Assembly: GCA_913062835.1 (NCBI GenBank)
Contig: CAJXXD010000014.1
Span: 1-10,681, forward strand
Origin: an uncultured Gammaproteobacteria bacterium
GTDB taxonomy: Bacteria > Pseudomonadota > Gammaproteobacteria > Pseudomonadales > Litorivicinaceae
DNA: 10,681 bases
Direction of reading: 5' to 3'
This document shows positions 1-6,778 of this stretch, piece after piece. Made by a program: the position numbers and the translations under genes. Below the pieces are notes generated by a model that saw only the letters and a program-made list of their open reading frames with translations, was not told where the DNA came from and searched no databases. Each line of letters opens with the position of its first letter. Positions within the stretch are counted from its first letter, which is position 1.

Positions 1-1022
1 AAACCCACCCAACCGGTTAACGGCCACGCCCAGTGCAACATCGCAATTAACATCACGGCACCGGCGGACATCAAAAGACCAATCGACAAACTCGCCAATG
101 GATCCGTGATTAAAATCAACGCTAAGGTAATGGCAAGGGCACCGGCCAAACTGGAGCGCACGAAGAATAGAGGCCATGCACTCAATACCACCGCCATCAC
201 TGAAGCGCGAATGACGCTCGGGGAATAGAGTGTCCAATCTGCCAACCCCCAACCGGCGAGCGCCATCACACCCGTACGCAGAAGTAATTTTATTTGTGGG
301 TGTCGCGGTCCAGGGAGGCGCTTGAGTCCCCACCACAGACCGCCCAAGATCACACCCACATGCAGGCCGGAAATCGCCAATAAATGAGCCAAACCTAACT
401 GTTCGAATAACAATTTAAGGTCAGACTGCAGACTCTGCTTTTCACCAAAAACAAGCGCCAACGCCAATCCAGAAAGCGGCTCGGGCCAGGCATTCACACG
501 ATGATAGAGTCGCGCTCGAAGCGACGTGTTGGCCACATAGGTCCACTCAGTCATGGTGGCACGGTAATTCCAGCCCTCCCCGAGCGCATGGCGACGCGCA
601 TCGAACCCATGCGGGTTCACAAACGTGGAAATGGGTTTGATCACAAACGCACCGAAAAACCGATCTCCCACGGCCAGTTTTTCGGCACCCTGAATGGAGA
701 CTGGGAACCGATCGTTTGCCAAGGTCTCGGGACAATCACTGGCCACCCATTCCGCCTCAAATCGACTATAGGCCTCAGTCACCGATAAAACTCTAACGAC
801 CTGTATTTCGCCCCGGCACTGCACACTTGGACGGTTCTCGGCCCACAAATCTGCCACTGCCTGAGAAATTCGGGCGTCTTGAACCAGCACCACCACACTC
901 AATAAGGCGAGCCCAGGCAGCCGAGAGAAAAGGGCTGCCATTGCCAATAAACCCAGTCCAAAAGCCGACAAAGGGTTTGGAAACCAAGGCAAAGTGCTTA
1001 CAATTACGATCTTTAACAGCAT
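1..1022 (-). CDS. comEC: ComEC/Rec2 family DNA-uptake channel protein, 5' part (cut by window edge)
   Basis: ComEC is the inner-membrane channel that passes single-stranded DNA into the cytoplasm during natural transformation. I translated the reverse strand by hand: it is open from an ATG at 1022 to the window edge, giving about 340 residues without the C-terminal part. The N-terminus has two hydrophobic stretches (about residues 4-48). A soluble DUF4131-like region follows, with the family-typical 'NPHGFDARR' at about 136-144. The Competence domain then begins, with the hallmark 'LAHLLAISGLHVG' at about 211-223 and 'SPSVIRASVMA' at about 267-277. Later hydrophobic segments fit the multi-pass channel. 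An in-frame stop lies 12 codons upstream of the ATG with no other ATG, GTG or TTG between, so the start is well fixed, although no good ribosome binding site is visible. The gene is divergent from the DUF2062 gene, a common arrangement in gammaproteobacteria. The metallo-beta-lactamase-like C-terminal domain cannot be assessed. Confidence 0.93.
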   Translation of the reverse strand, partial: MLLKIVIVSTLPWFPNPLSAFGLGLLAMAALFSRLPGLALLSVVVLVQDARISQAVADLWAENRPSVQCRGEIQVVRVLSVTEAYSRFEAEWVASDCPETLANDRFPVSIQGAEKLAVGDRFFGAFVIKPISTFVNPHGFDARRHALGEGWNYRATMTEWTYVANTSLRARLYHRVNAWPEPLSGLALALVFGEKQSLQSDLKLLFEQLGLAHLLAISGLHVGVILGGLWWGLKRLPGPRHPQIKLLLRTGVMALAGWGLADWTLYSPSVIRASVMAVVLSAWPLFFVRSSLAGALAITLALILITDPLASLSIGLLMSAGAVMLIAMLHWAWPLTGWVG

Positions 1023-1035
1023 GCAAGAAGCATGC
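1019..1035. repeat. Small perfect hairpin over the comEC start codon
   Basis: GCATGC is repeated on either side of the 5-base spacer AAGAA. Because GCATGC is its own reverse complement, the two copies form a perfect 6-bp stem. The left copy contains the comEC start codon (1020-1022, read on the minus strand), so in comEC mRNA the AUG would lie in the stem. A regulatory role is inference; a stem this short could be chance. Confidence 0.4.
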
Positions 1036-1048
1036 GTCAGGAGAGCAA

Positions 1049-1089
1049 CGGCTGTGTCAGCACGCGCCAATAGCGGCTGTCAGCACGCG
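1049..1089. repeat. Two-copy imperfect direct repeat in the comEC/DUF2062 divergent gap
   Basis: The unit CGGCTGT(GT)CAGCACGCG occurs at 1049-1066 and again at 1074-1089. The copies share a 12-base identical core, TGTCAGCACGCG, at 1055-1066 and 1078-1089, offset by 23 bp or about two helical turns. The second copy ends 11 bases before the DUF2062 start. Spacing and position would suit a pair of regulator binding sites serving either divergent gene, but a small local duplication is equally possible. I recognise no known operator consensus. Confidence 0.45.
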
Positions 1090-1100
1090 ACAAGCAGGTC

Positions 1101-1688
1101 ATGCCAAAAAAGTTAGTCACTCGAATCATGCTAAGCCCGGAGAAGTTGACGCATTTTCGTCAGCTCGGCTGGGTGGGCCGTCAGGTCTTTGCTGAGGACT
1201 TGTGGCATCTAAATCGCCGATCGGTCGCGCTGGCGTTCCTTAACGGGATTTTCTGGGCTTGTATGCCCATGCCGTTTCAAATGGTGGCGGCGGCGATCTG
1301 CGCGATCTTGATTCGTTGCAATGTCCCCCTGTCTTTGGGTCTCGTGTTCCTGACCAACCCGGTGACCATGCCGCCCTATTTTACCGGCGCCTATCAACTC
1401 GGAGCCTATGTGTTAGGCGCCGATATGATCTCCTGGCCAAACGAATTCTCTTTTGCCTGGATCGGTGAGCAGTTCAATTTGGTTTGGTGGCCACTTTTAA
1501 CAGGCTCTTTGATCATCGGCGTCAGCGCCAGCGCACTCGGGTATCTGGTTATTCGCGTCTGGTGGTCATTGCAAATTCGCAAAAACTGGTCTGATCGCAA
1601 AAAACGGATGCTTACGGTGTTCCCAAAACCCCGTGATGCAGCGCTAGGCAACGATCGCCCTGAGTCGCCACCCGGCGATCGTGGGTAA
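1101..1688 (+). CDS. DUF2062 family inner-membrane protein
   Basis: This 195-residue protein belongs to the DUF2062 family, whose biochemical role is not established. Family features seen are 'RRSVALAFLNGIFWACMPMPFQM' split around residues 39-61, the 'IRCNVPLSLG' segment at 71-80, 'TNPVTMPPYF' at 85-94 and 'YQLGAYVLG' at 98-106. Hydrophobic stretches at about 42-70, 78-106 and 130-155 suggest an integral membrane protein with a basic C-terminal tail. The ATG at 1101 has a weak AGCAGG-like site just upstream. The gene is divergent from comEC and converges on lolD, overlapping its 3' end by 77 bp. Residues from about 171 onward, rich in Pro, Arg and Asp, are encoded antisense to lolD and lie beyond the recognisable domain. 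Family assignment is firm; function is unknown. Confidence 0.88.
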   Translation: MPKKLVTRIMLSPEKLTHFRQLGWVGRQVFAEDLWHLNRRSVALAFLNGIFWACMPMPFQMVAAAICAILIRCNVPLSLGLVFLTNPVTMPPYFTGAYQLGAYVLGADMISWPNEFSFAWIGEQFNLVWWPLLTGSLIIGVSASALGYLVIRVWWSLQIRKNWSDRKKRMLTVFPKPRDAALGNDRPESPPGDRG

Positions 1689-2295
1689 CAATCAGCAAAC
1701 TGGTCCCTTTTTTATCCGCGACCGACATCAACATTGACAGCACGGTATCGGCAGTATCTTCGTCCAAATTGCCGGTGGGCTCATCCATCAACAAAACGCG
1801 GGGGTCGGCAGACAACGCGCGGGCAATCGCCACTCGCTGACGTTCGCCCCCAGACAATTCGCCAGGGCGGTGGCTTGCACGATCGGATAATTGGACATCC
1901 GCCAACAATTCGCGGGCTCGATGCTCCGCGTCTTTGATGGGTGCCCCGGATAACATGGTAGGCAGCATCACGTTCTCTAGCGCCGTGAACTCAGCAAGCA
2001 GATGATGAAACTGATACACCACACCGATGGTATCTCGGCGCCATTTCACTCGCTCTGCGTCCCCCATCATTTCGACTGAACGGCCGAGCCAGGAAACCGA
2101 GCCCGAAGATGGCAGCAATAGGCCTGCTAAAATATTCATGAGCGTGCTTTTTCCCGAACCACTTCTGCCCACTAGGGTGACCTTCTCACCGGCGTTCAGC
2201 TCAAAATTGACGCCATTGAGTACAGACACAGGCTCTGATTCCGAACCGTATTGAAACCGCACATCGGTCAGTGCAAGGACGGGACTAACGCTCAT
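1612..2295 (-). CDS. lolD: Lipoprotein-releasing ABC transporter ATP-binding protein LolD
   Basis: LolD is the cytoplasmic ATPase that powers release of outer-membrane lipoproteins from the inner membrane to LolA. The 227-residue length is usual. All ABC motifs are present: Walker A GRSGSGKST at 43-51, the Q-loop Gln at about 95, signature LSGGERQ at 147-153, Walker B VLLMDE at 167-172 and the switch His at 205. The stretch 'VYQFHHLLAEFTALENVMLP' around 93-112 is typical of LolD and separates it from the related MacB and FtsE ATPases. The ATG at 2295 lies inside the end of the permease gene (11-bp overlap), with GAGG nine bases upstream, which indicates translational coupling. At its 3' end the gene overlaps the convergent DUF2062 gene by 77 bp, including the codon for His205. 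Confidence 0.96.
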   Translation of the reverse strand: MSVSPVLALTDVRFQYGSESEPVSVLNGVNFELNAGEKVTLVGRSGSGKSTLMNILAGLLLPSSGSVSWLGRSVEMMGDAERVKWRRDTIGVVYQFHHLLAEFTALENVMLPTMLSGAPIKDAEHRARELLADVQLSDRASHRPGELSGGERQRVAIARALSADPRVLLMDEPTGNLDEDTADTVLSMLMSVADKKGTSLLIVTHDRRVATQGDRCLALHHGVLGTP

Positions 2296-3541
2296 GATTC
2301 AAAACCTCGGCAGGCACGATCTGACTCGCTTTTAACGCCGGATACAGGGTGGCTAAGACTGACAAAACCACGCTTAACAGCCCCACAGACCACACATCAC
2401 CCCAGCGAAGTTCGCTTGGCAAATCCGATATAAAATAGGCACTTGGATTAAAAAGATAAAATCCAAATGCAGATTCAAGCCATTGCAAAATGGGGCCAAT
2501 AGCGAGCGCCAACGGTACCCCTAGGGCGATTCCGATCACGGTGCCAATCACACCCACCACTGAACCTTGGACGATAAACACGCCCATGATCCCTCGAGGG
2601 CTTAGTCCGATGGTTTTCAAGATCGCGATATCCGCTCGCTTATCAGTCACCACCATGATCAGAGTCGATACGATGTTGAATGCAGCCACCGCAATGATCA
2701 GCGTTAACAGCAACGCAATGAGCGTTTTCTCAAGCTGGATGGCTTCAAAAAGATTACCCTGAGTACGCGTCCAATCTTGAAACCGAATCGGGATACCGAG
2801 CTCCGTACTGACTGCTTGAGCCATCGGACGAATGACCATGGGCGCATCAAACAGATTATCGAATTGCAATCGAAGCGCGGCCACCCCCTCGCCCAACCGA
2901 AATAGTCGAGCGGCTTCTTGAAGCCCAACATAAACAAGCTGGTTATCCAACTGCGCACCGACTTCAAATATACCCACCACCGTCAACCTTTTTAGTCGCG
3001 GGGTAACACCGGCCACACTAAAGGTCGCCTCAGGAATGAGCAGCGTAACGGATTCACCGCTGACGACCCCGAGTTGTGCCGCGACACCGGCGCCAAGCAC
3101 TACACCAAATGAGCGATCGGACAACGCGGAAAATTCACCCTGCACCATATGCTTGGGCACAATCGAGACCGAGGCCTCCTGGTTTGGATCAACACCCAGT
3201 ACAGCCACCGATGCCGTCCGCCCGTTGGCAACCAAGAGGCCTTCACCCTGATTTAAAGGCGCAACGCCCCGTACCTCCGGCATCTGGCTCAACAGACTAG
3301 CTGCCTCAGACCAATCCGCTCGAGCCGTCTCAAACTCAACCAGCGCATGAGGCACAGTACCTAAGATTCGAGTTCTCAATTCACGATCAAAGCCATTGAG
3401 GACAGACAGCACAAGAATCAATACAGCCACGCCTAAGGTCAGGCCTGCCATCGAAACCGCGGAAATAAATGAAATGAAGTGGTTCCGTCGCTTTGCGCGG
3501 GTGTACCGGAGACCAATGCAAACAGGTAATGGATTGAACAT
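2285..3541 (-). CDS. lolC: Lipoprotein-releasing ABC transporter permease, LolC/LolE family
   Basis: This is the membrane subunit of the Lol exporter, which moves mature lipoproteins out of the inner-membrane outer leaflet. Its 418 residues begin with the family's N-terminal signature 'GLRYTRAKRRNHFISFIS' (about 10-27) and first membrane segment (about 24-50), followed by 'NGFDRELRTRILG'. A large periplasmic MacB-like domain spans about 52-270. Three more membrane segments lie at about 274-298, 318-347 and 383-402. The cytoplasmic coupling region includes 'DKRADIAILKTIG' (300-312), and 'SDLPSELRWGDV' lies near 372-383. Only one permease gene is seen here, where Pseudomonas-type loci have lolC-lolD-lolE. 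The protein could therefore be a homodimeric LolF-type subunit, or a second permease may lie elsewhere. The symbol lolC is a family-level choice. Transcription runs lolC then lolD. Confidence 0.93.
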   Translation of the reverse strand: MFNPLPVCIGLRYTRAKRRNHFISFISAVSMAGLTLGVAVLILVLSVLNGFDRELRTRILGTVPHALVEFETARADWSEAASLLSQMPEVRGVAPLNQGEGLLVANGRTASVAVLGVDPNQEASVSIVPKHMVQGEFSALSDRSFGVVLGAGVAAQLGVVSGESVTLLIPEATFSVAGVTPRLKRLTVVGIFEVGAQLDNQLVYVGLQEAARLFRLGEGVAALRLQFDNLFDAPMVIRPMAQAVSTELGIPIRFQDWTRTQGNLFEAIQLEKTLIALLLTLIIAVAAFNIVSTLIMVVTDKRADIAILKTIGLSPRGIMGVFIVQGSVVGVIGTVIGIALGVPLALAIGPILQWLESAFGFYLFNPSAYFISDLPSELRWGDVWSVGLLSVVLSVLATLYPALKASQIVPAEVLNHER

Positions 3542-3584
3542 CGTCCAAGTGTAACTGGACTCATGCTACAGTTTGCAAAACTTT

Positions 3585-3590
3585 AAAGGG
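3585..3590 (+). promoter_or_regulatory. Ribosome binding site fixing the ampE-like start
   Basis: AAAGGG sits six bases before the ATG at 3597. This supports that ATG over the in-frame TTG at 3573, which would add eight residues (MQNFKGKL) with no comparable site. The shorter form also aligns with the start of E. coli AmpE. Confidence 0.7.
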
Positions 3591-3596
3591 AAATTG

Positions 3597-4448
3597 ATGA
3601 ACGCACTGATTTTAGCCGTTGCCGCTTTGATTTTTTGCCGATTGATGAAAACCGATCGAATCGAGCCCTATCGACAAAAAGTCACGGGATGGGTCGAAGC
3701 CATGACCGACCGCCTACCGAATAGTGCCCGTTTGCCAGTGGTTGTCGGAGGCGCAGTCGCTTTGGGTGCGATAGTCGCCTATTTACCGCTCATCGGTGCA
3801 CTTGCGACCTTTGCGGCTCTGGTGATCGTGCTGCGTTATGGGGATGTCTTCGAGTCCGCCCAAGCCATTTTGACCGAATTACGCAGTGGCTCTTTTTCCC
3901 AAGCGCAGCTGATCTTGAGCGATTTCTCAGCGACCGATGCCAGCCAACTTGATGAAAACGGCGTCTCTCGGATTACGGTCGAGACTCAAATTTTAAAGCT
4001 CGCCACCGGCGTATTCATCCCGTTGGCCTGGTTCGCGCTGGGTGGACTACCTGGGCTGCTGCTTTATTGGAGCTCGAGCGTGATTGCCCATCGAGACGGT
4101 TCCGGCGAGACCTCCAGTCGTTGGCTTAGTTTATTGAACTGGGTACCGATTCGCGTATTGGCGTTCACACTCGGCCTCATGGGCGATCGAGAGAAGTCTC
4201 GCTCGCTGTGGCGCCACCGGGCCAATGACTTCTCAGACCCTGAAGCCGGCATTCTGGTTGCGGCAACAGCAGGTGCCTTGCGAGTGAAACTGGGCGGCTC
4301 TCGGGCGGTCGCGGGCATCATCCAGCAAGAGCCTTTGGTAGGCGATGGCGATGATGCGGCCCGCTATCACGTCGAAGAGATGCAATCCTTAGCCGAGCGC
4401 ACCCTCCTCTTGTGGGCAGTAGCGGGCTTAGTCATCACCGCGCTCTAA
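3597..4448 (+). CDS. ampE: AmpE/CobD-superfamily integral membrane protein (AmpE-like)
   Basis: From the ATG at 3597 the protein has 283 residues, close to E. coli AmpE. AmpE is an inner-membrane protein linked to beta-lactamase induction and distantly related to the cobalamin enzyme CobD/CbiB. The N-terminus 'LIFCRLMKTDR' (11-21) and the segment 'LLNWVPIRVLAFTLGLMGDREKS' around 179-201 match AmpE-type proteins as I recall them. Hydrophobic segments lie at about 1-15, 47-80, 135-163, 184-196 and 268-283. A CobD-like stretch remains: 'PEAGILVAATAGALRVKLGG' at 215-234, then 'EPLVGDGDDAA' at 245-255. The CobD motif usually written NTLDSMVGY is absent (residues 160-170 read differently), so cobinamide synthase activity is unlikely. 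No ampD or cobalamin gene is adjacent. The main alternative label is a CobD/CbiB-family protein of unknown role. Confidence 0.72.
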   Translation: MNALILAVAALIFCRLMKTDRIEPYRQKVTGWVEAMTDRLPNSARLPVVVGGAVALGAIVAYLPLIGALATFAALVIVLRYGDVFESAQAILTELRSGSFSQAQLILSDFSATDASQLDENGVSRITVETQILKLATGVFIPLAWFALGGLPGLLLYWSSSVIAHRDGSGETSSRWLSLLNWVPIRVLAFTLGLMGDREKSRSLWRHRANDFSDPEAGILVAATAGALRVKLGGSRAVAGIIQQEPLVGDGDDAARYHVEEMQSLAERTLLLWAVAGLVITAL

Positions 4449-4467
4449 TCGGACAAAAAAGCGCCGT
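4449..4467. other. Convergent gap between the ampE-like gene and folD
   Basis: Only 19 bp separate the two stop codons. An A6 run (4455-4460) reads as T6 on the minus strand just after folD, but no convincing stem precedes it, so I do not call an intrinsic terminator for either gene. Confidence 0.5.
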
Positions 4468-5334
4468 TTAAGCCACAGACCGCTTGGCCGCCTCCAAGGT
4501 GTTGGCCAGCAGGCAAGCAATAGTCATCGGGCCTGGGCCGCCAGGGACCGGCGTCACCGCTCCGGCGACGCTCAAAGCCGCATCGAAATCGACATCACCA
4601 ACCAGCTTCGACTGTCCCGCGTCATCTTCAATACGGTTGATACCCACATCCAAAACGACTGCTCCGGGTTTGATCCAATCGGCTTTAACCATCTGTGGAC
4701 GCCCGACCGCGGCCACCAAAATATCCGCTTGACGGCAAAGCCCCGGCAGATCATCGGTCTTTGAGTGGGCAATCGTTACGGTGGCGGATTCATTAAGTAG
4801 GAGGGCTGCCATCGGTCGACCCACAATATTTGACCGCCCAATCACGACCGCGTGCTTTCCGGCGATGTCAGGGCAAACCGATTTTAAAAGTTTCAAGCAG
4901 CCAAGCGGAGTGCATGGAACGAACGGCTGCCCCTCTGTCCAGAGCTCTCCAACATTGGCGGTGTGGAAGCCATCGACATCCTTGGCCGGGTCAATCGATT
5001 CAATCACATCCTTAGCATCCAAATGTCCAGGCAAAGGCAACTGCACCAGAATGCCGTGCACCTCAGGGTCCTCATTGAGAGAACGAATCAAACGGAGCAA
5101 CGACTCCCGTGTGGTGTCTTTTGAGAGCACATGATGAAACGACGTCATGCCACAGGCTTCCGTCTGTTTGATCTTATTGCGCACATACACTTCACTCGCC
5201 GGGTCTTCACCCACCAGCACCACCGCCAAGCCCGGAGTCACACCATGGGTTGCTTTCAGTTCAGCCACGCCAGTCGCCACGTCCGCACGCACCTGCTCTG
5301 CCATCGCCTTGCCGTCGATTCGGATTGCCGTCAT
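4468..5334 (-). CDS. folD: Bifunctional methylenetetrahydrofolate dehydrogenase/cyclohydrolase FolD
   Basis: FolD interconverts 5,10-methylene-, 5,10-methenyl- and 10-formyl-tetrahydrofolate in the cytoplasm, using NADP. The 288-residue length is standard. Catalytic residues fall at the E. coli positions: Tyr50 and Lys54 in 'EVYVRNKIK', Gln98 in 'ILVQLPLP' and Asp121 in 'KDVDGFH'. The 'PCTPLG' motif is at 140-145, the nucleotide-binding 'GRSNIVGRP' at 166-174 and 'GDVDF' at 246-250. The C-terminal signature reads PGGPGPMTI at 264-272, where nearly all family members have Val in place of the second Pro (residue 267); the codon is CCA. The ATG overlaps the purU stop as ATGA, the classic arrangement for translational coupling. 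It is the last gene of the mrp-dcd-purU-folD unit. Confidence 0.97.
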   Translation of the reverse strand: MTAIRIDGKAMAEQVRADVATGVAELKATHGVTPGLAVVLVGEDPASEVYVRNKIKQTEACGMTSFHHVLSKDTTRESLLRLIRSLNEDPEVHGILVQLPLPGHLDAKDVIESIDPAKDVDGFHTANVGELWTEGQPFVPCTPLGCLKLLKSVCPDIAGKHAVVIGRSNIVGRPMAALLLNESATVTIAHSKTDDLPGLCRQADILVAAVGRPQMVKADWIKPGAVVLDVGINRIEDDAGQSKLVGDVDFDAALSVAGAVTPVPGGPGPMTIACLLANTLEAAKRSVA

Positions 5335-6200
5335 TTCAACACCACCGTTTTATGTCCATTTAGAAACACCCGATGCTCACTGTGGGCCTTCACCGCGCGA
5401 GCTAGCGCATAGTTCTCCATATTCCGACCCACTGCCTGAAGCGCGTCAGGCCCCTGCGTGTGGTCTACCCGGGCGACCTCTTGATCGATAATCGGCCCTT
5501 CATCCAAATCCGCCGTTACATAATGAGCCGTCGCACCGATGGCTTTCACTCCCCGCTCGTAGGCTTGATGGTAGGGACGCGCTCCCTTGAAGCTAGGCAA
5601 AAATGAGTGATGAATATTGATGCACCGACCGGCCAGGTCCCGACACAACTCATCGGACAAGATCTGCATGTATCGAGCCAGCACCACCAGCTCAACATCT
5701 GACGTTTCGATCAGTTCTCGAATCCGCTCCTCTTGCAATGCTTTGGTGCTCAGCTGACTTTTACCCTTTGGCAGAACCTCATAGGGAATCTGATGAAAGC
5801 GGCTCAAAGGTTCCAAGTCTGGATGGTTTGATGCCACACAAGTGACATCCAGATTCAGCTCACCAGTCGCGCGTCGATACAACAAATCGTTTAAACAATG
5901 ATCGAACTTAGACACCAAAATAAGCGTTTTGTGACCAATGCTTGGGTCAATGAAGCGCCAATCCATATCAAAGCGGATTCCGACAGCTCTGAAACGCTCT
6001 GAGAGCATTTCTGGCGTCATCTCAGACGAAGGTGCGTAAAACTCGGCACGGCAAAAAAAGCGCCCGGTTTGCAGATCATCAAATTGAGACAGCTCAGTGA
6101 TAAAACAGGCTTCATCGGCGAGAAACCCAGTGATGGCCGCGACCAAACCGGTCCGTCCGGGACAGGTAATCCGAAGCAGCATCCGTGCGTTTTGTTCCAT
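5331..6200 (-). CDS. purU: Formyltetrahydrofolate deformylase PurU
   Basis: PurU hydrolyses 10-formyl-THF to formate and THF, balancing the one-carbon folate pool and feeding formate to PurT in purine synthesis. The protein has 289 residues. An N-terminal ACT domain (about 6-85) is the likely regulatory part, sensing glycine and methionine in E. coli. The C-terminal formyltransferase-fold domain (about 90-280) contains '[20 protein letters not shown]' around 194-213. The catalytic Asn-His-Asp triad is placed by homology at Asn195, His197 and Asp233 (in 'DLDEGPII'). '[14 protein letters not shown]' at 215-228 is near-identical to the E. coli protein as I recall it. The ATG at 6200 has GAGG six bases upstream, overlapping the dcd stop codon; an internal ATG seven codons in is less likely. 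It overlaps folD by 4 bp, coupling enzymes that make and remove 10-formyl-THF. Confidence 0.96.
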   Translation of the reverse strand: MEQNARMLLRITCPGRTGLVAAITGFLADEACFITELSQFDDLQTGRFFCRAEFYAPSSEMTPEMLSERFRAVGIRFDMDWRFIDPSIGHKTLILVSKFDHCLNDLLYRRATGELNLDVTCVASNHPDLEPLSRFHQIPYEVLPKGKSQLSTKALQEERIRELIETSDVELVVLARYMQILSDELCRDLAGRCINIHHSFLPSFKGARPYHQAYERGVKAIGATAHYVTADLDEGPIIDQEVARVDHTQGPDALQAVGRNMENYALARAVKAHSEHRVFLNGHKTVVLK

Positions 6201-6208
6201 CAGAGACC

Positions 6209-6775
6209 TCAGGCTTTGGGCAGGGTCACGCCCTGCTGTCCCTGATACTTTCCGCCCCGATCCCTATACGTGGTGATACAACGTTCATCGGACTGGAAAA
6301 ACAGCATCTGCGCCACACCCTCGTTGGCGTAGATCTTGGCCGGCAGGTTGGTGGTATTGGAGAATTCCAACGTCACATGGCCTTCCCACTCAGGTTCGAG
6401 TGGCGTTACGTTCACAATGATGCCGCACCGCGCATAGGTCGACTTTCCTAAACAAATAGTCAATACATCTTCTGGAATCTTGAAATACTCCACCGTTCGA
6501 GCCAGCGCGAAACTGTTGGGCGGAATAATGCATACGTCTGACTGGATATCGACGAAGCTTTTGTCATCAAAGTTTTTTGGGTCCACCACAGCCGAGTGGA
6601 TATTGGTGAAGACTTTGAACTCATCGGCGCACCGTACATCGTACCCGTAGCTCGATGTGCCATAGGAAATCAATTTGTGGCCGTCCCGCTCACGAATTTG
6701 GCCCGGTTCAAAGGGGGAAATCATTTCTTTTGACTCAGCCATGTGCTGAATCCAACGATCGGATTTAATGGTCAT
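6209..6775 (-). CDS. dcd: dCTP deaminase
   Basis: Dcd deaminates dCTP to dUTP, which a dUTPase then converts to dUMP for thymidylate synthesis. The 188-residue length fits the monofunctional bacterial enzyme. Visible motifs are '[12 protein letters not shown]' at 37-48, the phosphate-binding '[10 protein letters not shown]' at 110-119, 'TLEFSN' at 135-140 containing the presumed catalytic Glu137, and '[14 protein letters not shown]' at 174-187 at the mobile C-terminus. The ATG at 6775 lies three bases after the mrp stop, and the stop codon forms part of the purU ribosome binding site, so the gene sits inside a tightly coupled unit. Nothing suggests the fused dUTPase activity of archaeal or mycobacterial DCD-DUT, but sequence alone cannot fully exclude it. 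Confidence 0.95.
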   Translation of the reverse strand: MTIKSDRWIQHMAESKEMISPFEPGQIRERDGHKLISYGTSSYGYDVRCADEFKVFTNIHSAVVDPKNFDDKSFVDIQSDVCIIPPNSFALARTVEYFKIPEDVLTICLGKSTYARCGIIVNVTPLEPEWEGHVTLEFSNTTNLPAKIYANEGVAQMLFFQSDERCITTYRDRGGKYQGQQGVTLPKA

Positions 6776-6778
6776 GAA

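Noticed and set aside
793..1026. A 77-codon minus-strand open frame starting MHAVKDRNC
   Set aside because: It lies in another frame over the comEC start region, has no recognisable domain, and comEC explains the sequence.
827..1195. A 122-codon plus-strand open frame
   Set aside because: It runs antisense to comEC and into the DUF2062 gene, with a low-complexity Arg/Pro/Ala-rich product and no ribosome site.
3573..3596. TTG start giving an eight-residue longer AmpE-like protein
   Set aside because: The ATG at 3597 has AAAGGG six bases upstream and matches the start of known AmpE; the TTG has no such support.
4449..4467. Possible intrinsic terminator between the ampE-like gene and folD
   Set aside because: There is a T6 run on the minus strand, but I could not find a stable GC-rich stem before it.
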